The notes under the pieces are model-generated. The model worked only from the letters and a program-made list of their open reading frames with translations, did not search any database and was not told the origin of the DNA. This document shows, one piece after another, positions 36,349 to 47,407 of a stretch of 64,000 nt of DNA; the stretch's first letter is position 1, and every line of letters begins with the position of its first letter. Position numbers and translations under genes: made by a program. The stretch comes from Globodera rostochiensis (taxonomy: Eukaryota; Nematoda; Chromadorea; Rhabditida; Heteroderidae). The DNA lies in NCBI GenBank assembly GCA_018350325.1, contig JAEVLN010000003.1, positions 765,985-829,984 on the forward strand, written 5' to 3'.

Positions 36349-36725
36349 CTTTGACGACAGCGAAATCGGCGACGCGTAGGGAATGAAATTAAAAAAAAAA
36401 AGTTTTTCAATAATTCCCCTCACGTCGCTAAAATTTTTCAGAATGTCAATGAAATTGATTTATTATCTGATCATATTGTTTCACAAATTATCAAAACAAA
36501 ACAATATTGCCTAAGGCAAAGAAAGCTGTCGTTTTGTGGTTCCGACAGACACGGCGTAATTCAAAATGCCACAGGGAACCACTCAAAAGCAACGGAATTA
36601 TGGAAAGAATTTTTAAAGTTTTATAGGGGATTTTTGGGTTATTATAATTTATAATGCCCCCAAATCGAATTTTAAAAAATCTTGAATTTAAATTTTCTTG
36701 ATTTTCATAATGATTTTTAATAGGC

Positions 36726-36830
36726 ACTCTTAAAAAATGTTTGAAATTTTGTACATTCCGAGAAGGAAGAAAATGGCAAAAGAAACAAAATGCCCTACGG
36801 CGCTGAATTTCGCGCTGTTCCCCCCTCCGC
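36726..36830. repeat. Fragment of tweety 3' end, upstream of array unit B
   Basis: Shares the stretch from ACATTCCGAGA through GGCAAAAGAAACAAAATGCC to CTACGGCGCTGAATTTCGC with the tweety terminal exon and 3' flank at about 50273-50345. Confidence 0.7.
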
Positions 36831-37228
36831 GACGGGGAAACGTCGGTCGTGTGGTTGAGATTTTCTGAAAAATAATTTGTTGTCTAATTTTGTAAATATT
36901 TTTGTTCATTATTAAATACATTAAGACGTCTTGTTGTGTGTGTGGTCGCTTTTGTACTTTATTAGAATGATTATTTAAAGCGAAGATTTAGCCTGATTAT
37001 CTATCCATTTTCTCAAACAAATCCCAAAATTGTCAGGCAAAAGTCCCCGTGGCGATGTCATCGGCCAATTCTGTCAGATCCCGAGCAATCTCGACCCCCG
37101 GCTCCCGACTTCGTCCTGTCTAGAGGCAAATGTTTAGAAAATAGGGCCATTTTTGAGCTTTTAATTACTCAAAATTTATTAAACCATCCGTTTGCTAATT
37201 GTGTTAATTTGACTTTTTTATTCGTACA

Positions 37229-37400
37229 AATGAATTGCACCGTAATTCGAAGAGCCGTGGAGGGCGTGGACCCGTGGGATTTAACGATAATCGCAGTTCA
37301 AACTCTTTCGCTGTTGTTCCATCTGTTTTGTGTATATCCGATATTTAAATTGGCTCGAGAACGCTTCGCTCTGTACATTTTTGTCAGCAAAGTGAGTGTT
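37229..37400 (+). pseudogene. Receptor remnant, array copy B (exon 1 only)
   Basis: Reads MNCTVIRRAVEGVDPWDL, TIIAVQTLSLLFHLFCVYP and so on to FVSK|GTGAG, homologous to exon 1 of copies A, C and D. Intron 1 follows, but about 170 bp later the sequence jumps (near 37572-37590) directly to the region that lies downstream of the receptor in the other copies. Exons 2-6 are therefore missing. Relative to copy A the lost segment is about 4.2 kb. Confidence 0.85.
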
Positions 37401-37776
37401 TTGAGCTAACGCAAATGAAAATATGTGTTGATTTTAAAGGGTAAGGGTTGGTTGGCATTGGCACCAGGGCTGTAAACCGGGCGCCAAAAAAATGTCCGGA
37501 ATACCGGTTACATCCCGGGTTGGCACCCTGACGCCGGGGTTGCGATTTTCGGGGTTCGGTGTGCCAACCAGTGTTTTCCTGTAGAACTTTTTCCATTTTT
37601 TGTATATAATGTGTTGGCTGTCTGTCTGCCGGTGGAATGAGACAGAAAATGATTAATAAATTTTTGTACTAAACAAAAAGGCGTAAATGTCACTAACATA
37701 AATTTAAAATAAAATAATAAATGAATAACAAAATGAGACAATACATAAAGGTTATGGGGGTGAATGCCGCGACAAA

Positions 37777-37782
37777 ATGCCA
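37777..37782 (+). promoter_or_regulatory. ATGCCA motif (candidate DOG box), copy B
   Basis: Lies 146 bp upstream of the peptide ATG, the same distance as in copies C and D. Only one upstream motif remains here, because the more distal one was removed with the receptor exons. Confidence 0.4.
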
Positions 37783-37922
37783 ACAAAGCATTGAGAATTG
37801 AATGAATTTTGACACGTTGCTATGTTTAAGAATAAGTCGCTTTTTGCACTATTTAAGGGGGACTCTGTAAGTGGCAAAATGCACACAATTCCAACAAAGA
37901 AAAAACCCGAAATTTAAAAGCA

Positions 37923-38311
37923 ATGAATTCGAAATTTGTTTCAATCATTTGCATTATTCTTTTAATTGCAATTCAACCGATCGATGGGTCATGTGAATAT
38001 AATGGCGTTTGCGTTAACACTGGCGGATGCTCAGGAGCTTGCGGTCCGGCTCCGGCGTGCGACTGCGCAAAGGAAGTTCGTCTAAATTAATTATAATTGT
38101 TATAATTAGTAAAAGTTTTGTAATATTATTTTTTGTACAAAAATTGAAAAAGGTTTGGGGTCAGGGAGGGCCAAGGTTTCCGGTCCCTAATTTTAATGGG
38201 TTTGTTGATGAGTTCAGTTTTTTAATAAACATTTTTTCCAAAATATTTAAAATAATTTAGCCTTTCATTCCCGCCGACGGCTTCAACAAACGCAACCGCC
38301 GTGGGCAATAG
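37923..38311 (+). CDS. Small secreted six-cysteine peptide, copy B
   Basis: Exons 37923-38075 and 38261-38311 join in phase 0. The signal peptide is MNSKFVSIICIILLIAIQ, followed by CEYNGVCVNTGG then CSGACGPAPACDC; cysteine spacing is C-x5-C-x5-C-x3-C-x5-C-x-C, so the first two loops differ by one residue from copy A. The second exon reads PFIPADGFNKRNRRGQ, one residue shorter at its start than copy A. The TATA-like TATTTAAG box and upstream flank are retained although the neighbouring receptor is truncated, so this gene may still be expressed. Confidence 0.75.
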
Positions 38312-38490
38312 AGAGCGCAGAGAAGCAGAATTCATTTAGTTAGAAATGATCGATCAATTCTTAGTCTTCGATCACTTTGATATTATTTAAATTGATTCGA
38401 CATTTTTGTCCTTGAAGCAATAAATAAGGCTAAATAACATTTTAATAATTTAAATCTCAAGTACTATATTGTAGTTACCTAATTGAACAA

Positions 38491-38585
38491 AGTAGGGTTG
38501 CTCCCCGACCCCTCGGGAGCGGGAAAGTCGGGGTTGGCAATGTCGGGGTCGGGGACGACCAAATTTTTCGGGGTCGGAGTTCGGG
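38491..38585. repeat. CCCCGA-type repeat downstream of peptide copy B
   Basis: Starts TAGGGTTGCTCCCCGACCCC and runs through GTCGGGG units. An almost identical block follows peptide copy C at 43221-43320. None follows copies A or D at that place. Confidence 0.8.
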
Positions 38586-39067
38586 GTTGAAGAACATTTT
38601 GTCCATAAAATTTTTTTTTCATAAAAATTTCAGCAATGTCTTCACTAGGCAAGCATAAAATATAATTTTATTTTCAAATCCGTTCGTCATCTTTAAAAAT
38701 CTCAAGAGTAAAGGGAATTTTGTAATTTCTAAAAAAAATGATTTGATGAAGTTCAAGTCGTGTTTGACTTGATAAGCCTAGTTTTGAGTTGGATTTTTTG
38801 TGTTTTGTATTTTTAGAGAATTAACGGCTAAAGACCAAAATCAATGAGACGTTTTGCCTGAATTATACTGGTGGTGGTACTGCTGATACGGTTACACGCC
38901 AGGGAGTGCCATTCATTCATTCCATGTTCTCAAAATACGGAACACGGCGTAATCAAAATGCCACAAAAAACCACCCTAAATCAACGGAATTGTGGGAAAT
39001 TTTTTAAAGTTTTATAGGGGTTTTTTGGGTTAGATCATAATGCTTATTTTAATAGGCACTAAAGTGT

Positions 39068-39240
39068 AAATTTCTTTAAAAAATAAAAAAGCATTGATCA
39101 GCTCTAATGGCATATGTGTGAATGGCACTCGACGAGCTTTTCATACACAAAAATGTGAACATTCCGAGAGGGAAGAAAATGGCAAAAGAAACAAAATGCC
39201 CTACGGCGCTGAATTTCGCGCTGTTCTCCCCTCCGCGGCG
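39068..39240. repeat. Fragment of tweety 3' end, upstream of receptor copy C
   Basis: Closely matches about 50175-50345 (TTGATCAGCTCTAA, GGCACTCGACGAGCTTTTCA, CTACGGCGCTGAATTTCGC), that is, the last codons and 3' flank of the tweety gene. The same shard sits at 43800-43975 before copy D. Confidence 0.85.
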
Positions 39241-39507
39241 GGGAAACGTCGGTCGTGTGGTTGAGATTTTCTGAAAAATAATTTGTTTCTCTAATTTTGT
39301 AAATATTTTTGTTCATTATTAAATACATTAAGACGTCTTGTTGTGTGTGGTCGCTTTTGTATTTTAAGAATTTTTTTAAACGAATGCCAATGGATTATTT
39401 AAAGCGAAGATTCATAGCCTGAAAATCCATTTTCTCAAACAAATGCCAAAATTGTCAGGCAAAAGTCCCCGTGGCCGTGTTACCGGCCAATTCCATCAGG
39501 TCCCGAA

Positions 39508-39635
39508 CAGAGCTGGGCAAAACTCAAAAAATTTCCGACGAAACGAAACGAAAATTATTTTTTTAATTTACGAAACGAAAACGAAACAAAAAGTCACGAA
39601 AAACACAAAACAAAATGAAATTTCGCCCAGCTCTG
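39508..39635. mobile_element. hAT-like MITE in array unit C
   Basis: Termini CAGAGCTGGGC and GCCCAGCTCTG. The left target copy is GTCCCGAA (39500-39507); the right copy is cut to GTCCC. The same insertion in unit D is intact. Copy A has the empty site (about 27617-27624), and B has a diverged uninterrupted site. Confidence 0.9.
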
Positions 39636-39757
39636 GTCCCAATCGCGACCCCGGATCCCAATTTCGTCCGGTCGATAAGGCAAATGTTTAGGCTTTTAGA
39701 TTACTCCAAAATGTATTAAACCATCCGTTTTGCTAATTGTGTTAATTTTTTATACAA

Positions 39758-41985
39758 ATGAATTGCACCGCAATTCGAAAAGAAGTCGCGCAGGGCGTGG
39801 ACCCGTGGAATTTAACGATAATCGCAATTAAAACTCTTTCGCTGTTGTTCCATTTGTTTTGTGTATATCCGGTATTCAAATTGGCTCGAGAACGCTTCGC
39901 TCTGTACATTTTTGTCAGCAAAGTGAGTAACTTCTTGGGGGTAAGGGTTGGCACCAGCAGGGATGTAAAACGGATGCCAAACCGACATCCAGATTGGCAT
40001 CCGGACGCCCGGGGTTGAGATTGTCGGGGGTGCCAACCAGGGATATGACCACCAAAATGTCAAGAAATCCGGCATCCGACCGGTTACATTTCTGGTTGGC
40101 ACCCGAGGGGTTCGGTATGCCAACTCTGGTTTAAACTTTGGAAATAATTGTTTTCTGATTTGATTCATTTTATGCAATCGCTGCAAGTTTGTCATTACTT
40201 GCGAGTCTAGCCCAACACGCGCCGGCTTATGTACCCTTAACAACAATAACCATTTTCTTCTTCAATTACATCGTCACGTCGTGCGTTCTCGGCACTTTGT
40301 TCAGCAATCGCTTGCACATAATTGCGCTGGCTGCAAATCGAGCCCATGCAATTTTTTTCCCATTTCATTACGCACAAAAAATGACAAAAAAGTAAAAAAG
40401 TTTAATAATAATAATAATAATAAAATTTAAATTACCTAATAATAATAATGATGATGATGATGATGAATTAAGACTTGTTTTTGTTCAATGTGCGGTTATG
40501 CATTTATTGTCTATCCCTGTCACTTTTTACATTTGTAAGTTAATACATATACCTATGTATAATAAAAAATAAGTTTTTAATTTTCAATAGATAATTTCAA
40601 TACTCCCCCTTACTATACTGCGTTATATGTGATTATTTCATCATTATTTTATGCTGCAGTTGTGTCAAAGTTTGCATGGATCAAAGGTAGAAAAGTAAAT
40701 TTGGGGGTTTTCCCCCGACGCCCCGAAGAACCCCGACGCCTCCGGCCCTAACGCACTCGAAGAACCTCGACCCCGAAGACCCCCGACCCCGAAGACCCCC
40801 GACCCCGAAGACCCCCGACCCCGAAGACCCAGACTTGACGCCCCCGAAGGACCCCCGACCCCGAAGACCCCCGACCCCGAAGACCCCCGACCCCGAAGAC
40901 CCAGACTTGACGCCCCCGAAGGACCCCCGACCCCGAAGACCCCCGACCCCGAAGACCCCCGACCCCGAAGACCCAGACTTGACGCCCCCGAAGGACCCCC
41001 GACCCCGAAGACCCCCGACCCCGAAGACCCCCGACCCCGAAGACCCAGACTTGACGCCCCCGAAGGACCCCCGACCCCGAAGACCCCCGACCCCGAAGAC
41101 CCAGACTTGACGCCCCCGAAGGACCCCCGACCCCGAAGACCCCCGACCCCGAAGACCCCCGACCCCGAAGACCCAGACTTGACGCCCCCGAAGGACCCCG
41201 ACCCTCTGGCGTGACGTTCCCGAAGAACCCCGACCCCCGAGAACGCCCAGACCTCTGAGACGCCCCCAACTTATAGCTCATAACCGGAGTTGGAACACGG
41301 AAGGGGCGGCGGCTTCGTCATCGGACAAAGACAGTGCGCGGATCACTTGGACTTGCTTTGCAATTCAAATTGTGGCGGTGTGTCAGTTGGCGTATATTTC
41401 TGCAAGTAACGTGAAATGGTTCAATGACTTTATGCTCTGTGACCCGATAGGGAAAATTCTGTTTTTCCCGGTTCAACTCTTTATAAATTTGAATTATGTT
41501 ACAGACGAGGCAAGAACAATTAATTCATTTGAATTTGAATATATGCACAATTTTCTTGTGTAAAAATGCATTGGGGTGGGTGAAATATAAAATGGATTTT
41601 CATTTTTTGCTCACCATTGAAATTTGTTTAAATAACCATTTTACAACCTTTTAAATACAATTTTAATGTTTTTGATGAGTTCGGCGGTGCTGAGAAGCAT
41701 CGCCGAATTGCTTTCTAATTTCAAATAAAATCAGAAACAAATTTTTATGAACAAAAAAAATCGAATTTTTAGCTCTTTTTATTATTATTATGCAAAGAGA
41801 TGCGCAAGAAGTGTAGACAAATGATCGGCAAAGTTTGGCCATTTACAACTGCAGAAGCAGCAGCCACCGACAACGACAATGGCCTCAGAATCACTCAAAC
41901 ACAGAACATCTTCAATGTCAATGCCAACAATGTCAGTGTTAATGTCGTCGGGTCAAATCGCCGTTGGGCACTTCAACGATCGTAA
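39758..41985 (+). CDS. Serpentine 7TM receptor, array copy C (exon 2 acceptor damaged)
   Basis: Exons 39758-39922, about 40188-40391, 40473-40534, 40591-40686, 41277-41509 and 41800-41985 are homologous to copy A. They retain TM segments and the receptor signature AANRAHAIFFPFHYAQK. The tail is TDEMRKKCRQMIG and ends VNVVGSNRRWALQRS. Intron 5 again uses GAG|GCAAGA. Compared with copy A, about 20 bases are missing across the exon 2 acceptor and the first codons (LFSAI). The only nearby AG (40186-40187) would put exon 2 one base out of frame after exon 1. The gene is therefore either impaired or spliced in some way I cannot see. The remaining exons have no stops in the expected frame. Confidence 0.65.
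40710..41265. repeat. GC-rich minisatellite in receptor intron 4 (copy C)
   Basis: Units of GACCCCGAAGACCC and CAGACTTGACGCCCCCGAAGG in a period of about 72 bp. It occupies the same intron as the 2.8-kb array in copy A, but the unit composition differs. Confidence 0.95.
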
Positions 41986-42503
41986 ATAAATTTTAAATTT
42001 AAGTTTTTGTTTATTTAATAGAAACCCGAGTTTAATAAATTGATTAATTTTTCAAAAACTTCCAAATTTAAAAAATCTTCTTCCATATTTTGAAACAGCG
42101 GTCAGCTCACCCAACCAATGAATAAATGAAGCGTTTGTTAGCAGTCACCAACCAATTAAATATTTTGTGAATTACGTCCAATCAAACGAAAAGTGATTGC
42201 CAATTTCAGAGTGATGCCAGAAAGTTTGCTTCCATTTTAATGTTGCTATTGGCACTTGGCCCTAATTAATGTTCAAATAAATGCATTTGATGGCATTTGG
42301 AATAGTAAAAGAACTTTTTGCACTTTTTGTATGTAATGTGTTGGCTGTCTGTCTGCCGGTGGAATGAGACAGAAAAATGATTAATAAATTTTTGTACTAA
42401 ACAAAAAGGCGAAAATGTTACAAACAAAATTTAAAATAAAATAATAAATGAATAACAAAATGAGACAATACATAAAGGTTATGGGGGTGAATGCCGCGAC
42501 AAA

Positions 42504-42509
42504 ATGCCA
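42504..42509 (+). promoter_or_regulatory. ATGCCA motif (candidate DOG box), copy C
   Basis: Lies 146 bp before the peptide ATG; a second occurs at 42214-42219. Position is conserved with copies B and D. Confidence 0.4.
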
Positions 42510-42649
42510 ACAAAGCATTGAGAATTGAATGAATTTTGACACGTTGCTATATGTTTAAGAATAAGCCGCTTTTTGCCTATTTAAGGGGGACTCTGTAAGT
42601 GGCAAAATGCACACAATTCCAATAAACAAACAAACAAAATTTAAAAGCA

Positions 42650-43039
42650 ATGAATTCGAAATTTGTTTCAATCATTTGCATTATTCTTTTAATTGCAATT
42701 CAACCGATCGATGGGTCATGTGAATATAATGGCGTTTGCGTTAACACTGGCGGATGCTCAGGAGCTTGCGGTCCGGCTCCGGCGTGCGACTGCGCAAAGG
42801 AAGTTCGTCTTAAATTAATTATAATTGTTATAATTAGTAAAAGTTTTGTAATATTATTTTTTGTACAAAAATTGAAAAAGGTTTGGGGTCAGGGAGGGCC
42901 AAGGTTTCCGGTCCCTAATTTTAATGGGTTTGTTGATGAGTTCAGTTTTTTAATAAACATTTTTTCCAAAATATTTAAAATAATTTAGCCTTTCATTCCC
43001 GCCGACGGCTTCAACAAACGCAACCGCCGTGGGCAATAG
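42650..43039 (+). CDS. Small secreted six-cysteine peptide, copy C
   Basis: Exons 42650-42802 and 42989-43039 join in phase 0. The protein appears identical to copy B (mature start near CEYNGVCVNTGG, end FNKRNRRGQ). It lies about 0.66 kb after the stop of receptor copy C. AATAAA lies at 43147-43152. Identity with B at protein level, with a differing leader just before the ATG, suggests recent duplication or gene conversion. Confidence 0.75.
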
Positions 43040-43799
43040 AGAGCGCAGAGAAGCAGAATTCATTTAGTTAGAAATGATCGATCAATTCTTAGTCTTCGAT
43101 CACTTTGATATTATTTAAATTGATTCGACATTTTTGTCCTTGAAGCAATAAATAAGGCTAAATAACATTTTAATAATTTAAATCTCAAGTACTATATTGT
43201 AGTTACCTAATTGAACAAAGTAGGGTTGCTCCCCGACCCCTCGGGAGCGGGAAAGTCGGGGTTGGCAATGTCGGGGTCGGGGACGACCAAATTTTTCGGG
43301 GTCGGAGTTCGGGGTTGAAGAACATTTTGTCCATAAAATTTTTTTTTCATAAAAATTTCAGCAATGTCTTCACTAGGCAAGCATAAAATATAATTTTGTT
43401 TTCAAATCCGTTCGTCATCTTTAAAAATCTCAAGAGTAAAGGGAATTTTGTAATTTCTAAAAAAATGATTTGATGAAGTTCAAGTCGTGTTTGACTTGAT
43501 AAGCCTAGTTTTGAGTTAAATTTTTTGTGTTTTGTATTTTTAGAGAATTAACGGCTAAAGACCAAAATCAATGAGACGTTTTGCCTGAATTATACTGGTG
43601 GTGGTACTGCTGATACGGTTACACGCCAGGGAGTGCCATTCATTCATTCCATGTTCTCAAAATACGGAACACGGCGTAATCAAAATGCCACAAAAAACCA
43701 CCCTAAATCAACGGAATTGTGGGAAATTTTTTAAAGTTTTATAGGGGTTTTTTGGGTTAGATCATAATGCTTATTTTAATAGGCACTAAAGTGTAAATT

Positions 43800-43975
43800 T
43801 CTTTAAAAAATAAAAAAGCATTGATCAGCTCTAATGGCATATGTGTGAATGGCACTCGACGAGCTTTTCATACACAAAAATGTGAACATTCCGAGAGGGA
43901 AGAAAATGGCAAAAGAAACAAAATGCCCTACGGCGCTGAATTTCGCGCTGTTCCCCCCTCCGCGGCGGGGAAACG
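43800..43975. repeat. Fragment of tweety 3' end, upstream of receptor copy D
   Basis: Same shard as at 39068-39240, with only a few base differences. Confidence 0.85.
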
Positions 43976-44235
43976 TCGGTCGTGTGGTTGAGATTTTCTG
44001 AAAAATAATTTGTTGTCTAATTTTGTAAATATTTTTGTTCATTATTAAATACATTAAGACGTCTTGTTGTGTGTGTGGTCGCTTTTGTATTTTAAGAATT
44101 TTTTTAAACGAATGCCAATGGATTATTTAAAGCGAAGATTCATAGCCTGAAAATCCATTTTCTCAAACAAATGCCAAAATTGTCAGGCAAAAGTCCCCGT
44201 GGCCGTGTTACCGGCCAATTCCATCAGGTCCCGAA

Positions 44236-44364
44236 CAGAGCTGGGCAAAACTCAAAAAATTTTCCGACGAAACGAAACGAAAATTATTTTTTTAATTTAC
44301 GAAACGAAAACGAAACAAAAAGTCACGAAAAACACACAACAAAACGAAATTTCGCCCAGCTCTG
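44236..44364. mobile_element. hAT-like MITE in array unit D, full target duplication
   Basis: Same element as at 39508-39635, flanked by GTCCCGAA on both sides (44228-44235 and 44365-44372). Confidence 0.92.
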
Positions 44365-44510
44365 GTCCCGAACAATCGCGACCCCCGGGTCCCAATTTCG
44401 TCCGGTCGATAAGGCAAATGTTTAGAAAATTGGCCCATTTCTGCGCTTTTAGATTACTCCAAAATGTATTAAACCATCCGTTTTGCTAATTGTGTTAATT
44501 TTTTATACAA

Positions 44511-46740
44511 ATGAATTGCACCGCAATTCGAAAAGAAGTCGCGCAGGGCGTGGACCCGTGGAATTTAACGATAATCGCAATTAAAACTCTTTCGCTGTTG
44601 TTCCATCTGTTTTGTGTATATCCGGTATTCAAATTGGCTCGAGAACGCTTAGCTTTGTACATTTTTGTCAGCAAAGTGAGTAACTTCTTGGGGGTAAGGG
44701 TTGGCACCAGCAGGGATGTAAAACGGATGCCAAACCGACATCCAGATTGGCATCCGGACGCCCGGGGTTGAGATTGTCGGGGGTGCCAACCAGGGATATG
44801 ACCACCAAAATGTCAAGAAATCCGGCATCCGACCGGTTACATTTCTGGTTGGCACCCGAGGGGTTCGGTGTGCCAACTCTGGTTTAAACTTTGGAAATAA
44901 TTGTTTTCTGATTTGATTCATTTTATGCAATCGCTGCAAGTTTGTCATTACTTGCGAGTCTAGCCCAACACGCGCCGGCTTATGTACCCTTAACAACAAT
45001 AACCATTTTCTTCTTCAATTACATCGTCACGTCGTGCGTTCTCGGCACTTTGTTCAGCAATCGCTTGCACATAATTGCGCTGGCTGCAAATCGAGCCCAT
45101 GCAATTTTTTTCCCATTTCATTACGCACAAAAAATGACAAAAAAGTAAAAAAGTTTAATAATAATAATAATAATAAAATTTAAATTACCTAATAATAATA
45201 ATGATGATGATGATGATGATGAATTAAGACTTGTTTTTGTTCAATGTGCGGTTATGCATTTATTGTCTATCCCTGTCACTTTTTACATTTGTAAGTTAAT
45301 ACATATACCTATGTATAATAAAAAATAAGTTTTTAATTTTCAATAGATAATTTCAATACTCCCCCTTACTATACTGCGTTATATGTGATTATTTCATCAT
45401 TATTTTATGCTGCAGTTGTGTCAAAGTTTGCATGGATCAAAGGTAGAAAAGTAAATTTGGGGGTTTTCCCCCGACGCCCCGAAGAACCCCGACGCCTCCG
45501 GCCCTAACGCACTCGAAGAACCTCGACCCCGAAGACCCCCGACCCCGAAGACCCCCGACCCCGAAGACCCCCGACCCCGAAGACCCAGACTTGACGCCCC
45601 CGAAGGACCCCCGACCCCGAAGACCCCCGACCCCGAAGACCCCCGACCCCGAAGACCCAGACTTGACGCCCCCGAAGGACCCCCGACCCCGAAGACCCCC
45701 GACCCCGAAGACCCCCGACCCCGAAGACCCAGACTTGACGCCCCCGAAGGACCCCCGACCCCGAAGACCCCCGACCCCGAAGACCCCCGACCCCGAAGAC
45801 CCAGACTTGACGCCCCCGAAGGACCCCCGACCCCGAAGACCCCCGACCCCGAAGACCCAGACTTGACGCCCCCGAAGGACCCCCGACCCCGAAGACCCCC
45901 GACCCCGAAGACCCCCGACCCCGAAGACCCAGACTTGACGCCCCCGAAGGACCCCGACCCTCTGGCGTGACGTTCCCGAAGAACCCCGACCCCCGAGAAC
46001 GCCCAGACCTCTGAGACGCCCCCAACTTATAGCTCATAACCGGAGTTGGAACACGGAAGGGGCGGCGGCTTCGTCATCGGACAAAGACAGTGCGCGGATC
46101 ACTTGGACTTGCTTTGCAATTCAAATTGTGGCGGTGTGTCAGTTGGCGTATATTTCTGCAAGTAACGTGAAATGGTTCAATGACTTTATGCTCTGTGACC
46201 CGATAGGGAAAATTCTGTTTTTCCCGGTTCAACTCTTTATAAATTTGAATTATGTTACAGACGAGGCAAGAACAATTAATTCATTTGAATTTGAATATAT
46301 GCACAATTTTCTTGTGTAAAAATGCATTGGGGTGGGTGAAATATAAAATGGATTTTCATTTTTTGCTCACCATTGAAATTTGTTTAAATAACCATTTTAC
46401 AACCTTTTAAATACAATTTTAATGTTTTTGATGAGTTCGGCGGTGCTGAGAAGCATCGCCGAATTGCTTTCTAATTTCAAATAAAATCAGAAACAAATTT
46501 TTATGAACAAAAAAATCGAATTTTTAGCTCTTTTTATTATTATTATGCAAAGAGATGCGCAAGAAGTGTAGACAAATGATCGGCAAAGTTTGGCCATTTA
46601 CAACTGCAGAAGCAGCAGCCACCGACAACGACAATGGCCTCAGAATCACTCAAACACAGAACATCTTCAATGTCAATGCCAACAATGTCAGTGTTAATGT
46701 CGTCGGGTCAAATCGCCGTTGGGCACTTCAACGATCGTAA
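44511..46740 (+). CDS. Serpentine 7TM receptor, array copy D (exon 2 acceptor damaged)
   Basis: Exons 44511-44675, about 44941-45144, 45229-45290, 45347-45442, 46033-46265 and 46555-46740. It is nearly identical to copy C, offset by about 4.75 kb, with rare substitutions (for example Arg-Phe-Ala to Arg-Leu-Ala in exon 1). It shares the lost acceptor region at exon 2, the GC donor of intron 5 and the short minisatellite, so these were present before the C/D duplication. Confidence 0.65.
45465..46021. repeat. GC-rich minisatellite in receptor intron 4 (copy D)
   Basis: Appears the same as the copy C array in unit order and length, about 0.56 kb. Confidence 0.95.
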
Positions 46741-47261
46741 ATAAATTTTAAATTTAAGTTTTTGTTTATTTAATAGAAACCCGAGTTTAATAAATTGATT
46801 AATTTTTCAAAAACTTCCAAATTTAAAAAATCTTCTTCCATATTTTGAAACAGCGGTCAGCTCACCCAACCAATGAATAAATGAAGCATTTGTTACCGGC
46901 CCCACCAACCAATTAAATATTTGTGAATGGGCGTTCAACACGTCCCCAATCAGACGAAAAGCGATTGCCCCAATTTCAAAGTGATGCCAGAAAGTTTGCT
47001 TCCATTTGAATGTTACCATTGGCACTTGGCCCTAATTAATGTTCAAATAAATGCATTTGATGGCATTTGTAATAGTAAAAGAACTTTTGCACTTTTTGTA
47101 TGTAATGTGTTGGCTGTCTGTCTGGACAGAAAAATGATTAATAAATTTTTGTACTAAACAAAAAGGCGCAAATGTCACTAACATAAATTTTAAATAAAAT
47201 AATAAATGAATAACAAAATGAGACAATACATAAAGGTTATGGGGGTGAATGCCGCGACAAA

Positions 47262-47267
47262 ATGCCA
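47262..47267 (+). promoter_or_regulatory. ATGCCA motif (candidate DOG box), copy D
   Basis: Lies 146 bp before the peptide ATG; a second occurs at 46984-46989. Confidence 0.4.
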
Positions 47268-47407
47268 ACAAAGCATTGAGAATTGAATGAATTTTGACAC
47301 GTTGCTATGTTTAAGAATAAGCCGCTTTTTGCACTATTTAAGGGGGACTCTGTAAGTGGCAAAATGCACACAATTCCAACAAAGAAAAAACCCGAAATTT
47401 AAAAGCA

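Noticed and set aside
40748..41281. Repeat-encoded open frames in both directions (also 45504-46037)
   Set aside because: Same reason: they lie within the intron 4 minisatellite of receptors C and D.
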